Shown here: positions 25,101 through 37,000 of the stretch, piece by piece
How positions within the stretch are numbered: the first letter of the stretch is position 1
Layout: each line of letters starts with the position of its first letter
NCBI RefSeq assembly: GCF_964355755.1
Contig: NC_092679.1
Location: 2,170,001-2,234,000, forward strand
DNA length: 64,000 nt
Origin: Antedon mediterranea
Lineage: Eukaryota > Echinodermata > Crinoidea > Comatulida > Antedonidae
Reading direction: 5' to 3'
Made by a program: the position numbers and the translations under genes
The notes under the pieces: generated by a model
What the model was told of the DNA's origin: nothing
Seen by the model: the letters and a program-made list of their open reading frames with translations, nothing else
Databases searched by the model: none

Positions 25101-28100
25101 TGGTAGTTATGCATAACTCTCATCTCGAGTCTTGTAGTGTACCACAAACTTTTTAGTTATAGTTTAATAAGCTTACCGTTTATAACAACTATTGTCACCA
25201 TAGTTATAATGAAGAATTGCTCGGGCCCTATAAATTAAAAGAAAAAAAAGAATTATGTTTTGCTCGAAGCAGCAAATTTTCCACATTTTCTTTTTCTTTC
25301 TGATCGTTCTCCTCTGTATAAACCAGAACTATAACTTCAACACTACCACCACTAGCCACCACCGTCAAAATTGTCATAGACATTTCTGGAACTAATTGTG
25401 AGGCATCCTTTATACAATTTCAAATGGTCAGAAGTTTTTTGTTAAAAAAATGAGGAAAACAAACTGAAAAAGTGCGTGCTGACAATGTTTTCAGTGGCAC
25501 TCACATGCACTTGTATCCAAGATGGCGAGTATTGTAGTTTCGAATGAGAGTATCATTATGAAACCTATACACATGGGTGTCTTCCATCTCGATTCTCTAC
25601 CGATTAAATATAGGCATATTCCAAAGGTTATACAAAGGTCAGTTATTGCACTGACCTGTAATTATATTATTATTAGTTTTTAATTTGTTAACAATGTTTC
25701 ACAACACAATTCTCAGTACGAAAAGTTTACGTGTGGTCAACGAACGATGATGTCATGATAATGTGATTGTTTTTTGTGTTGATTAAGTGATAATGAAAAT
25801 AATAATGTAATTATTCAATAATACAAATATATATAAAGTAGTACCTAGACCATTATAATTTAAGATAATTAAAGATGGCGATGTTTCTTTCTTTTTTTCA
25901 GAGAAATCATTGAAACTTTAATTTGCGATTTAAAAACAAGATAGGCCTACTGGATGGTCTCTCCAGTTTATGGACGCGCAGGTCGCGCACATTCAACGAC
26001 AATTATGTATACTCTATCCATGATATCACTGCGTTAATTTAAATAATATTAATAATGATGATATTTCATTCATTTTTTGTTATTCTCGACGTCTGAACTA
26101 AACGTACCTGTGTTGAGTAAAGAGTGAAATCAACATAAAGATGAGTGTAGGTGTGAATGCAGCAATTCCGAGGTAGCTTAAGAACTTCTCTTTGTAAGTT
26201 GATTCGTCGCTTACTCCACCAAATTTATGTTCAGTAAAATACTATACGATATTTAAAAAATACATTTAGGCTTACTCATATCCATCGACAAACACGTTAA
26301 TTATGCATATTCATATTCATATACAGTATTCATATTCATATACAGTATTCATATTCATATACAGTATTCATATTCATATACAGTATTCATATTCATTTAT
26401 TTTTCAGAAAACATAATAACAAAAAAAAAACCCAACCCCATTGTTATTGCTTTTTTTACAATCCGACAGAATGGTGTCTTGGCCCAAGACACCATTCTGT
26501 CGGATTGTAAAAAAACAATAACAATATCACTGTAAACACTGCACTTTCCTAATAGTGTTGGTTGACATAGTTAAGCATTTACAATCCGGCTAATACAAAT
26601 TATATAAATCAGAGAAAAAATTTACTTTCATTGTAAAGGAACATTTCCGTAATATGTAAGCTGTGGTCGGACAATTAAACAATTTTTCAAAAATATTATA
26701 CAAAAAGTTTTTCGGGTCAACATTAAAAATAACGGCGGACGGATATTAGCCATTCTGGTCATTTAATTTAAACGTGGCGTAAGAAATCAATTACTGTGCA
26801 GTCCGGTCATTGTACAAATAAAATACTAATATTATTAGTTAAACGAGTGTTCAACCATGGACAAAGAAAACATGGGGAAACGTTAATTTTTTCCTTCATT
26901 TTTCAACTCGTAATTCCAAATGTAATCTTCTTTATGTGCCGTATTGTCGTGTTAAAAATGTTACCAAGAATGGATTTATTTCACGTATTTGTCTTCTTTT
27001 TAATAATTGTGTTGTTAAAGATAATTCTATTGATCTCTTTTTTGACCGTTATAATTGTTTTTGTAATAAAATTAGTAAAATCTATATATAAATTTACGTA
27101 AGGGCAAAATTCGATAAATCTCGGTTAATTTATAGAATTTTTACTCGATGGTATATAAAGTTGGTTCATACTTTCGGTACTGATTTTAACCATCTGACAT
27201 AACCATGTTTACTAATTAAATTGAGTTAGGTAATTAGTTATTGACGATTAAAACGAATTTAGGTTCAACGATTTGCCCCAAATAGGGGTGTTTTCCGATC
27301 GTGGTATACACTGTACTGTACACTAATGGATGTCCATCTTGAAAAATACCCGCCACAAAAATGCGAGGAGGCTTCGCATTTTCCTATCTCCTCCTACGAT
27401 AATTGTTTTTAATAGCTAAGAACTGGTTGAACAGCTAGAGTACAGCATCATAATGTTGAAGACAGGCCGATTTTCTTAAAAAAATACTATTTTGATAGAT
27501 TTAATATACGATTATACAAATGTATTGATTTGCGATGAATGGAACATCCCAGAGTTTGGTTTAACACAAGTAGGTAAATTTATGAGCCCTTGGTTTAACA
27601 CATACGGAGGTAAATATATGGGCCCTTTGAGAATAAACTTGCAATACTTTGACAATACAGTAAATACCTATTAACTATTTTCGGTCGTCATTTGAATCGA
27701 ACATTTCTTACTGTGAATGTTCATACTGTTAGATGTAATATAAAAATATATACAAATAAACTTTATTACTGAGATTGTGGTTAGGCTCTACTGATATATA
27801 AACACATTATTATATACAAATAAACTTTATACTGACAGTTCCTTCTCAACGTTTGTATTAATTAATAATTACCAATAATATAAACGTCGTAGTGGTGTAT
27901 CGTGACATGTACTTTGATATTTCAATCGCTTATGACAGTGACAGTTTTAACAAAGTATTAAATCGCAAATGTTTTACTTTATTTAGAGGTATATTATTTA
28001 TAGGCCTATAAAACATGAAAACAATATTTCGTTACTGAGTGGATAAAGAATATATTTAAAAATTGTTCCTCTTTGTACCTATCCGCTTTCCCATCCCTCA

Positions 28101-29237
28101 ACCCTAATGTTACATACAAAACACAAATTGGGTTTCTTTAAATGAGTCCAAATCAAAAATTTGGACTCATTTTGTGATAAGTTTCTCCTTCGGAAGTAAT
28201 TCCCAGGGTGCTAATTTTAGTTGACTACATAAATCATCGTGTCTATTTATTCGTTTCTGTAAACGACAATGTATTATAGTCCTACGGTACGTACATTTGA
28301 AATCGCCAGTTTTGTTACGCTGAAATTACTGTGTATTCGAGAACCATCTGTGGGCACGACCTAGATGGTACGCGAGCGAAGCGAGCGTACCATCTAGTTG
28401 TATAAATTTGTATTGCTAGATTTTAAGATTTATATATATTTTTATATGGTATAGTTTATTTCATTCTGTAAGGGGTGGGTTTCCCGCTGTTGAATGAGTT
28501 TGAATAAAATGAAAATAAAATAAAAACAACTAAAACTTAAGATATCTCTATTCAAACTAATCATGACGTCATCTATCTAGGCCTACTTACTGCCTCAGCT
28601 GTTGTAAACATGTTCCAGGGTAAAAGAGTTCCAACACCGTGAAGCATCAGTATCCATTTTGCGAAATAGAATCTATCGAAAATAATAATGAAATTTGTAC
28701 AAGCATAATTTGAAATGTGATTTATTGAGGAGAAATTAAACAAGATTCTTTGTGTTTCTTTTTCCTATCGTTGTTTTCCCCCTGATTCTTGTCGGCTTGA
28801 TTGTAACCATTTTAAGACAAATTTCCTAAGCTAAACTTGACTCCAATTTTTTTACATGTTAAAGTATTTCGTTATTAAAAAGCGTTAACGGATAAACTTT
28901 GTATCATTCTGTTTACGTGAAAAAGTACTAATTTCGTAATAATCACTTTGTTGTACGTATGATAATTGCAGAGCGTTCCAACATGTTCTTTTTACTATGC
29001 GTATGTACTATTATGCAAACGCACATTTGGTATACGGTACGCATCTTCTCATCATTATTTCTGACGTCACACCGTCTTTTCAACTTACCTATCTCTAGGT
29101 ATCGATTGTGTTGTTTCTGACATCAACCCTTTCTCTATGGCAGATTTTTCATCCGTCACGGTGGGCTTGTGGGGCAAAAATGTCTCAATTTCTGTAGAAT
29201 TCATCCTGACCCACGGATTTTCATATGCGGCACACAT
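22166..29237 (-). CDS. equilibrative nucleoside transporter ENT-B (SLC29 family), 13 coding exons
   Basis: Tandem paralogue of ENT-A. Exons: 29089-29237 (ATG directly after the acceptor), 28591-28672, 26108-26241, 25505-25596, 25177-25227, 24765-24850, 24536-24584, 24032-24129, 23634-23753, 23054-23168, 22792-22877, 22450-22646 and 22166-22289 (TAA). All junctions are GT-AG and 1383 nt give 460 residues. Family signatures are LLPWNMFTTA in TM1, YLGIAAFTPT, QSSMFG, FNIWLTFFVT in TM7, GYLKS and AAAMM. The N-terminal tail ends in Asp-Arg like both ENT-A forms. TM8 reads DACGS where other ENTs have D-x-x-G-R. Exon 23634-23753, the central cytosolic loop, is one codon longer than in ENT-A. The true start could lie in an upstream exon (31227-31278) rather than at 29237. 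Confidence 0.92.
23308..23584. mobile_element. PalB MITE cluster in ENT-B intron
   Basis: Starts with AAAGCTTGGTTCC and contains a second end GTGGTTCCCACTAGCGACG, so one partial and one nearly complete copy are joined. The interior blocks match the consensus copy at 24334-24522. Confidence 0.85.
24334..24522. mobile_element. PalB MITE, near-consensus copy
   Basis: A complete 189-bp palindrome: AAAGCTTGGTTCCCACTAG at the left and CTAGTGGAACCACGCTTTAA at the right, with CAATGACAAGCGAAG and CGCTTGTGATTGGTCAG inside. It ends 14 bp from the donor of ENT-B exon 24536-24584. Confidence 0.9.
26305..26400. repeat. 19-bp tandem repeat, about 4.5 copies
   Basis: Unit ATTCATATTCATATACAGT, nearly perfect, in the long ENT-B intron. 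Confidence 0.9.
26441..26525. repeat. near-perfect 85-bp palindrome
   Basis: Arms of about 42 bp meet at one central base (26483). The inner half, CAATCCGACAGAATGGTGTC and its complement, is perfect. The only break is an extra C in the left T-run. It would form a long stable hairpin. Confidence 0.9.
26870..27105 (+). pseudogene. possible degraded LINE reverse-transcriptase tail
   Basis: One frame reads about 55 codons with a layout like the C-terminal end of non-LTR reverse transcriptases (VPYCRVKNVTKNGFISR followed by LFNN), ending in a stop. There is no upstream RT domain, and similarity is judged by eye only. Confidence 0.25.
28141..28170. repeat. short inverted repeat
   Basis: ATGAGTCCAAAT and ATTTGGACTCAT are separated by a few A. 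Small hairpin in an ENT-B intron. Confidence 0.7.
28361..28397. repeat. perfect 13-bp-arm hairpin
   Basis: CTAGATGGTACGC and GCGTACCATCTAG flank GAGCGAAGCGA. Located in the ENT-B intron upstream of exon 26108-26241. Confidence 0.8.
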
Positions 29238-29382
29238 CTGAAATATTATGAACAAGTACTTAATACAGTTAGATAAGGTATCTGGTATAGACTTGCAACA
29301 GTCTTCCACAGAGAGTTTACTGACAGCCACAGAACCGGGTGTATGATTGATAGTTAATATTCTCTTTTGTGATTCATGGTGA

Positions 29383-29760
29383 TGCGTGGTTCTCACTCTG
29401 GAGACACAACACAACGACTCAACGCAAGGGATTTGACCAATCACAAGCGATGGATTATTCAAACTGTCGCTTGTCATTGGTAAAGCTTGGTTCCCACTAG
29501 AACGTAACGCAAGGACGCTTTAAGCGTGGTTCCCACTAGCGACGCAACACAAGGACGTAACGCAACGCAAGTGAATTGACCAATCACAAGCGATGGCTTA
29601 TTCGCTTGTGATTGCTAACTGTCTATAACTTCGCTTGTCATTGGTTAAAACGCTTGCGTTGCGTTTACGTCCTTGCGTTACGTTCTAGTGGGAACCAAGC
29701 TTTAACTCGCTTGCGTTGCGTCTACGTCCTTACGTTGCGTCCTAGTGAGAACCAAACTTA
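29383..29760. mobile_element. nested PalB MITEs at the ENT-B 5' end
   Basis: Contains at least five PalB end motifs in both orientations and one full unit at about 29521-29705 in an older copy. It begins about 145 bp upstream of the acceptor of ENT-B exon 29089-29237. Confidence 0.85.
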
Positions 29761-29953
29761 ATCTAGCAGCAGTATAGGCCATAATTGCAATATCTGTCAT
29801 CATTGTGCTTTTTTTTTCAAGTTTCTTTTAATTTCCTATTGTTCTTTTTTATTATTTCCTCTAGGGAAGAGTGAATTTCGTTCTCTCTCTCATTTTCCAA
29901 TAACATTTCCGCTTCTCTTACAATTTCATCATCTGTTTTATAAAACTGATTCT

Positions 29954-30195
29954 AAAGCTTGGTTCCTACTAGAACGTAACGCAAGGACGTAAACGCAACG
30001 CAAGCGAGTTAAAGCTTGGTTCCCACTAGAACGTAACGCAAGGACGTAAACGCAACGCAAGCGGTTTAACCAATGACAAGCGAAGTTATAGAGAGTTAGC
30101 AATCACAAGCGAATAAGCCATCGCTTGTGATTGGTCAATTCACTTGCGTTGCGTTACGTCCTTGCGTTGCGTCGCTAGTGGGAACCACGCTTAAA
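29954..30195. mobile_element. PalB MITE with duplicated left end
   Basis: AAAGCTTGGTTCC occurs at 29954 and again at 30012, so a partial left arm precedes a complete copy (30012-30195) with right end CTAGTGGGAACCACGCTT. Confidence 0.88.
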
Positions 30196-30728
30196 TAACA
30201 CCAGGCCTAAGATTATGAATCGATAAAAAAGAACATTTGATTTAGGCTAAAAATGGAGAAACAATTCATCGTTTAATTTATATGGAAATTCTTAAGCGCA
30301 GAGTTTAACTGTTAGTGTTAGGAGACATTCTATTTATGTGGTTGTTTAGATAGTTTATATAATCTTTTTTTTTACTTGTTTTTTTAGTTTTAAACATGTT
30401 AAACTTATGTGTTAGAGAAAAGATATTAGTTAAATTGTTGTTTTTTTGGAGTTTCTAATTGTGTTATTTTATTTATATTTTATTTTTTGTTTTTGTTTTG
30501 AGGAGCCTTTTCACCACAAGCTTTGCTTTCTTTTAGGCTCCTCCACTTTATATTTATATATTTGTAAAGTGAAATAAATAAATGAAATGAAATAGTGATA
30601 TGTTCGTGAGATCAAGGGGTCCAATTATTAAATCATCTTTGATTTTGCTTAGGTTAAGTAAGTTTCTAAATCAAATATTTGTATTTTTTTGCAACTCTTA
30701 GATGAGGAAGTCCATTCAATAAGGTAAA

Positions 30729-31194
30729 CTAAGCCTCAGTTTTCCACTTAAGCAATTCTTAACTGGGTATTAACTACCTCGACTTAAGCAAAACGGCTGA
30801 CACAAATGCAAGCCATGCATTCAACGTTTATCTAGAGCCTCGACGGCACTGGACTTAATGTGGTCAAATTAACCGAGTCGCCGGCTAAAGTGACCAAGAA
30901 AAGTCCAATCCAAACATTGCTACAATTCCCACAGGGTTAAATTAACCAAGTTACTTTTACCAACCACTGCCTGGCCAGTAGAGCTTATCATGGTTTCAGT
31001 AAAACCAACCACGCAGCTAAAGTCCTATCCGAACGTGGGGCGCATGTTAACAATCACAGTTACATTTTGGTAAAATTACGGTAAAACTAACTGCTTTAAA
31101 ATAGTGCGAACGATGGTCAAATCTTCTGCTGACATTGGGTAAAGCTACCGTGGTTCATTTTAGAATTTTTCAAGTCCAGTGAGAACAAGGCTTA
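30729..31194. mobile_element. candidate MITE with imperfect terminal inverted repeats
   Basis: The left end TAAGCCTCAGTTTTCCACTT pairs imperfectly with the right end AAGTCCAGTGAGAACAAGG read in reverse. The interior has repeated GGTTAAATTAACC-like motifs. No open frame. It may be a separate family. Confidence 0.45.
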
Positions 31195-31226
31195 ATTTTG
31201 AATTTATAATTAATAAGTAAACTCAC

Positions 31227-31278
31227 CTTCGCTTGAACTTCGCACTGGTCGTCGTCCTCGTCCTGGTTGATGTGCCTC
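31227..31278 (-). CDS. possible upstream (5' UTR or coding) exon of ENT-B
   Basis: Bounded by an AAACAG acceptor and a GTGAGT donor. In the frame that joins ENT-B exon 29089-29237 it is open and acidic (INQDEDDDQCEVQAK). No upstream exon with an ATG was found, so it may equally be 5' untranslated. Its G+C is higher than that of its surroundings. Confidence 0.4.
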
Positions 31279-31727
31279 CTGTTTAAACACTGCCTAATCA
31301 TTGTTTAAACAAATGTTCCGAGTTGCGCAATGATTACATTGGTTCTATTCTAGTGAATCTGGTTTAAACCTGATTTGTTATCTTAAGTTCCACTATAATG
31401 TCTTACCCTTTACGCTAATATATATCATAAGCAAATGCGAATTTGTTTATTTAGTTCTTAAACATGACGAGTAGGGTTCACCAGCCTGGGTAGCGATGAG
31501 AAACAACCGTACACTAACTTCCTTTACAATGATTGAACCGACACCGTTCATCATACAAGCATGACGCCCACCATCCGCGCCGATATACGCACGCCTTTTA
31601 GCAGCATTCTATTACCCAAGCGAAAATATATTAGTTGATTTGATGTATGAGGTGGTGGATGGAGTTGTGAAAAAAGGTGATTCCATACACCACTCCTCTT
31701 CCACAACTAATTCCTAGAGATTAATAA

Positions 31728-31877
31728 ATAAAGCTTAGTTCCCACTAGTGCTCGAGTGGAATCGGGTTAAACTCCGTTTCCACAGGCAGTTTATCGGTTA
31801 ATTATCAGTTAATTTTTATCGTTTAATTATGGGTTAGTTTTTGGCTGTGAAAACACGGCCCTAGTGGGAGCCAAGGT
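31728..31877. mobile_element. short MITE related to PalB at its ends
   Basis: Ends AAGCTTAGTTCCCACTAG and CCTAGTGGGAGCCAAGG. The interior (CGGTTAATTATCAGTTAAT) is unlike PalB, so only the ends are shared. Confidence 0.65.
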
Positions 31878-33434
31878 TAACTAAACGGCAAAACGTAATA
31901 CATTGTGATAAGTTTACGGTTTTAAAATCCACTTTTTATTCTATTATTAAATGAACACTGTACAATCATTTTATACACTCTTTTCTAATTCAATATGTAA
32001 AAGAAAGTATTCGTTCTAGTACATATTGGATTTATCTATATTGTATATAAAAAAGAAATTGCCAAATTGTACAAAATTATTTTTTAGAAACACAAACTAA
32101 AGAAAAACATCATTTCTAAGGAATAAACAACCAACACACGATTGATTGTTCAACCAAATAATAATTAGCAAATGTAAATAATTCGCTTTATTTATTTGAA
32201 ATTGCGATTATTATCTCATAACTGAGAATCATCGGTGGTATGTGCGCTTTAAAGATGTATTGTCCCCCTGAAAATTTTTTTGTTTAATATGCCATTTTAA
32301 TGTCACACAATAGTTATTGACTTCGAGCAAAAATTGGATTACCAAAAATGTATTTACCCTGAAAAAAATGGAATTTAAAGCAAAAAATAGTCAAATTGGC
32401 TGCCAGCAAATGGATTTTTGGTTGAATTTAACCATTAATCATGTTATTTTATAAGTGAAAACAAAATTTTTTTTTTTTTTTTCTACGGAAGTGATTCACT
32501 TTATTAAAACTACAAAATAACCTATTTCAAGTCTGATTTAATTAATCTTCATTTTTCATGTTTTTGGGGGACAATACATCTTTAATAGTACAGTAGTATT
32601 ATTATTTCACTTCGCCTCAATATCTCCAAAAACCAAGCAAACTTCTGCAATTAATCATTTGGATCCGCCTCTAGTAGTAGTTTCCAAAGATTAAAATATA
32701 TATCACTGCATATTAAGTAGCAAGTTAAATCATTACAGGGTACTCTGAATAATAGTTTACATTACATACAAGTCCCAAACTGTGTAGTGGCACTATAGAT
32801 TGGTGCTTAGCTTGTTCGACAAACAGCACAGGTTCAAATCCTTGCGTAGTTTTCATACCAGAATAGTTTGGAATATTACTATACATAGCCAAGTTTATAT
32901 TATTTGTTTTTAGCATTTCTTTACAAGCTTGCGGATGTTTTCTCAAATATAAGTATGACACGCCAGGTGTGCCTAAATGTGTTTCTTTTTACTTAAGCAA
33001 AATCGCTATCTAGAACCTAAACAAGTATTTTACCATTGTTTCATTCTTTAATATGTAATTGCAGATTTGATGAGAGTTCCTTTAAATTTACTCATTATTA
33101 TTAGTTTTACATTAAAAAATTATGTAATTTAAAACCTTTAATAATATAATAAATATTAATAAAATAATTATTAAATATTGTAACTGTTTTTAAGTGATAA
33201 AATTGGTTTAAAACATGTTACCGCTCCATACCCAACACAGTTTGAGTTAAATTAAGTATAAATAATACAAAATTATCACAGCAAATGATCTCTTTGCTAA
33301 TTAATGCATGATAACATTTTACCAATAAACCAAAACAAAGATTATCATATTCATGAATATTCATGAGTAACTGGTATCAAGGTTTACCGAAGTCAGGGAA
33401 GAGTTAAATTAACCATAACCAACCAATGACCCAG
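31878..33434. other. gene-free region downstream of PSME4
   Basis: No supported exon. It contains a PalC copy at 32248-32585 and a B-box-like GGTTCAAATCC at about 32830 within a tRNA-like stretch, probably a SINE relic. The rest is A+T-rich DNA. Confidence 0.6.
32248..32585. mobile_element. PalC MITE, near-complete copy
   Basis: Ends TTTAAAGATGTATTGTCCCC and GGGGGACAATACATCTTTAA are inverted repeats. A T-run lies in the middle of the right half. 338 bp, no open frame. Confidence 0.88.
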
Positions 33435-34030
33435 TGCATAATAACCAATAGGATAAAAACAAATTCATTGATGCATAACTAATGAGGTCAAATGAATGAC
33501 CTGCATATTCATTGACGTCTATGAATAATAGCATGATGATACAAGTATATCAGTCAAAATTACCAATCGGCCATTGATGCATAACCAATGAGGTCATATG
33601 AATGACCTGCATATTCATTGACGTCTATGAATAATAGCATGATGATACAAGTATATCAGTCAAAATTACCAATTGGCCATTGATGCATAACCAATGAGGT
33701 CATGTGAATGACCTGCATATTCATTGACGTCTATGAATAATAGCATGATGATACAAGTATATCAGTCAAAATTACCAATCGGCCATTGATGCATAACCAA
33801 TGAGGTCATATGAATGACCTGCATATTCATTGACGTCTATGAATAATAGCACGGTGATACAAGTATATCAGTCAAAATTACCAATTGGCCATTGATGCAT
33901 AACCAATGAGGTCATGGGAAATGGTCAATGACCTATCCATTGATGCATAACCAATGAGGTCATATGAATGACCTGCATTTTCATTGAGTCCTATGCGTAA
34001 TAGCACGGTGATACAAGTAGATCAGTCAAA
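33435..34030. repeat. 106-bp tandem array derived from the PSME4 3' end
   Basis: The block CAGTCAAAATTACCAAT occurs at 33551, 33657, 33763, 33869 and, inside the PSME4 coding sequence, at 34023. Steps are 106, 106, 106 and 154 bp; the last step carries about 48 extra bp. On the minus strand each copy therefore repeats the end of the PSME4 reading frame (LVILTD and what follows, to a tyrosine pair and a stop) and its 3' flank. Copies are nearly identical. Confidence 0.92.
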
Positions 34031-37000
34031 ATTACCAATTGATCATCCGTAAACTGTTGCTTGTGCTCCTGCCAGTTGTCGTGGTGTGTCCGTCTAAAAT
34101 CTGAGAAAGTCTTTCGAACAGTTAACTGTGGGAAAATAAGAAATAAGTTTTAACAGATGAAGTTTATTTTAAATGTTATTTATTGTATAAAATATTTAAC
34201 CCTTTATGAAACAAACTGTTTACCTCTATTGGCTGTGGGTCATGGAGATGGTCAGTCAAGTCCATAAGGATCTGTGGCATCCAGATAGGGACATCGTACG
34301 GACACGATTGTATGCAGGCACTTAGTCCAAGTACACCAGCATGACGTTGTATGATAGAAGAATAGAAAGCTAAAGAGAAAAGACAAAACATTACAGGGGT
34401 CAAAGTTCAAAGGTCAGGAGAACTTACAGGTTAAAAGTTGAATGTTAGGCTACTGCATGTATTATTCATTGAATGGTAAATACCTTCTGCATTAAACTGT
34501 GGATCCTGAAGTCTTAGTCTCTTTGCAGGCAGCTTTGTCTTACATAACTTCTCAAAGTCTTTCTGGAGTTGGGAGTCCATCTTAAAGAATCCGCAGTGAA
34601 ATAGGCCACTCAGTGTTGTAGCGGCTGCTTCACGTACCTGTTATTGTAAAATAATACTATTCATTTATATGTATAACTGGAGTAATGATAAGCAAGTAAG
34701 TAATGAAAACATTGAATATATGCTAATTACCTCAAGACGCTCATCTTTCAGTAGGCCAACAATGAGGTTCTTAATTTGTTCAACATACTGTGGCTGACTG
34801 ATGGCATACAGGTTGTAGAAGATCATCACTTGCATGTATTGTAGCATGCTACATTTACCATGCCAAGAAGTACCAATAGCAACCTGAAAAAAAGAACATA
34901 GGTCAGTATGTTGGTTGCCACATTCTTTGCTTACTGTGAGCCAAAGTGCGTGTAAGCGTGGTTCCCACTAGCACGTATCGCAGTGATGTATCGATGCAAA
35001 GTACTTTATGGTGTTATCACAAGTGGGAACCGACAACGCATCAGTGCTGCAAACATAGCTACGGGAAATCAAATCAGTTTGATTTCACGCAATGATACAA
35101 GCCAAGAACACTGGAAAGTGCAGAGTGTAGCCAACTATGCAGGGTGAACCTGGTCAGTCCATGGAAGCCAACTTTGACGCAAAATATGCAGGTTTGATTT
35201 CACGCAGGCAGTGGCAAACACAATTATTGGAATTTTCTTACGTTGCGGTGCATTGCTAGTGAGAACCACGATTTACTTTCAGCCACTAGAGACGCAACAC
35301 AAGCAAGATGACCACTGACAAAAGTGACAGTTTGAATACTCCATCGCTTGTAATTGGTCACTTACGTTGTATTACGTCTTTGTGGGAACTAAACTAAGCA
35401 TTAGCCAATGAGAAAGTTATTTCTACATGCTTTAGCCTACTGGTAAGCTAAAAGCATGTACTTTAAAATGTTACTCATTTACTAACCTGTTCCAGAGCCT
35501 TTATCGCATGTGGAATAATATGAGAGGGCATGAGGCTTTGTGCCATGCAGGCTAACGTCAGACACGCTAACTCACTCAGTTCTTCGTCCGATTCTACCGT
35601 CTCTAGAGGTGCAAGCTATGCAAAAATACATGTAAAAAATTTACTACAGAATCTTGAATGTATAAGGTCTAAACTGTACAAATACTGCAGCATTGAAAGT
35701 CTCTATGTAATGTAGTGCAACATTTATATAGCGGTATTTCATGAAGATCAGAGCGCTGTGGACTTAGATGTTACACCTTTTGAACAACATTCTTCTCCCC
35801 TAAGGGTCATATCGTGTCATCGGCAGCCAACTACGGGGCCATTATGTCTGTCCACGAGCAATATGCATACACTGGACCTATGGTTTATAGTCCTTATCCA
35901 AAAATACTTGTTCTACCACCAGAAGCATGGAGCGAGTGAGCCTCGATTATGGTTCCACTGTCTTAATCGCTCTCTACATTTATGAAAAAAACAAAAAGAT
36001 ACTTACCATTGGTAAAAACTGCAGCATTTCAGGTGTTACATGCGAAAACATTTTTCCTATACTGCCAATCAACCATTTCATTACTATATTGAAACAAGTA
36101 AATTATTGGTGTATAAAGTTTACAACATTAATAATAATAATAATAATATCCTGGATTTATATAGCACCTAATGTTGTGTAACCTCTAAGCGCTGAACATT
36201 ATTACCCTGGTCATTTTTTGCATCAATACAGTATGAAAACAAGTTAAACTTATAATGTACCACAGAGGCAGTACTGTATGATATACATTTTATACACATT
36301 AGATATCATGTATGACATTGAGTCAGAATAACCTGCACATGCCTTAAGGCTAACTAAGACAGAATTGTACGATGGAGCCTAACAAAACATCTTGACTCGC
36401 CAGTGCTGTCTGAGCTGAATCCCGATGAGACAAGTCTTGCGAGAACATTAAAAATGATTAACTTTCTCAACGCTGTCTGAGATGGCCTTATTGATATGAA
36501 CAGTTTGACCAGAAATGTGATGTACCTGTTTTACTAAGCTTAATTATATCTTGTCTGGCTTCATCTTCACTTGATTGCACTTCCATCACTTCCATGTTGC
36601 TCGCTGATGCACCACCCTCTATCACCAGCTTTTTTAAAGCCGTTAGCCTGGGTAGTAACTTGGAAGCAAATTCTTGTGTGTGTGGAGAAGTAGTTACATT
36701 TCCATTAGGCATTGTGTAATCAAACAGGAAAATCCAGGACAAGACACTGCAAAGCAAAGGAGTATTTAATTAACTAGCGCGTTTAATAGAGCAACTATAA
36801 AGTAATCATATAATAAATACTAGTAAAGTGTCATTAATAAGCGTCCCCTGAATAGGAGTTGACCAGTGTTAACATTATATTATAACATAGGTTCAAGGAT
36901 GTAGCCAATCAGACGCACAGAAATGAGTTTAACTTCTTTCTAGGCAAGGCCAAGGTGTCTTCACCCAAAAAGGTATAAGTGAAATTAGTTCATAAGCCCA

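Noticed and set aside
27492-27674. 60-codon plus-strand frame in an ENT-B intron
   Set aside because: Contains a short internal duplication (GTAAATTTATG / GTAAATATATG context) but no other evidence for coding.
33435-34030. CRISPR-like array (regular 106-bp spacing)
   Set aside because: The whole unit including spacers is repeated, and the genome is animal; it is a minisatellite.
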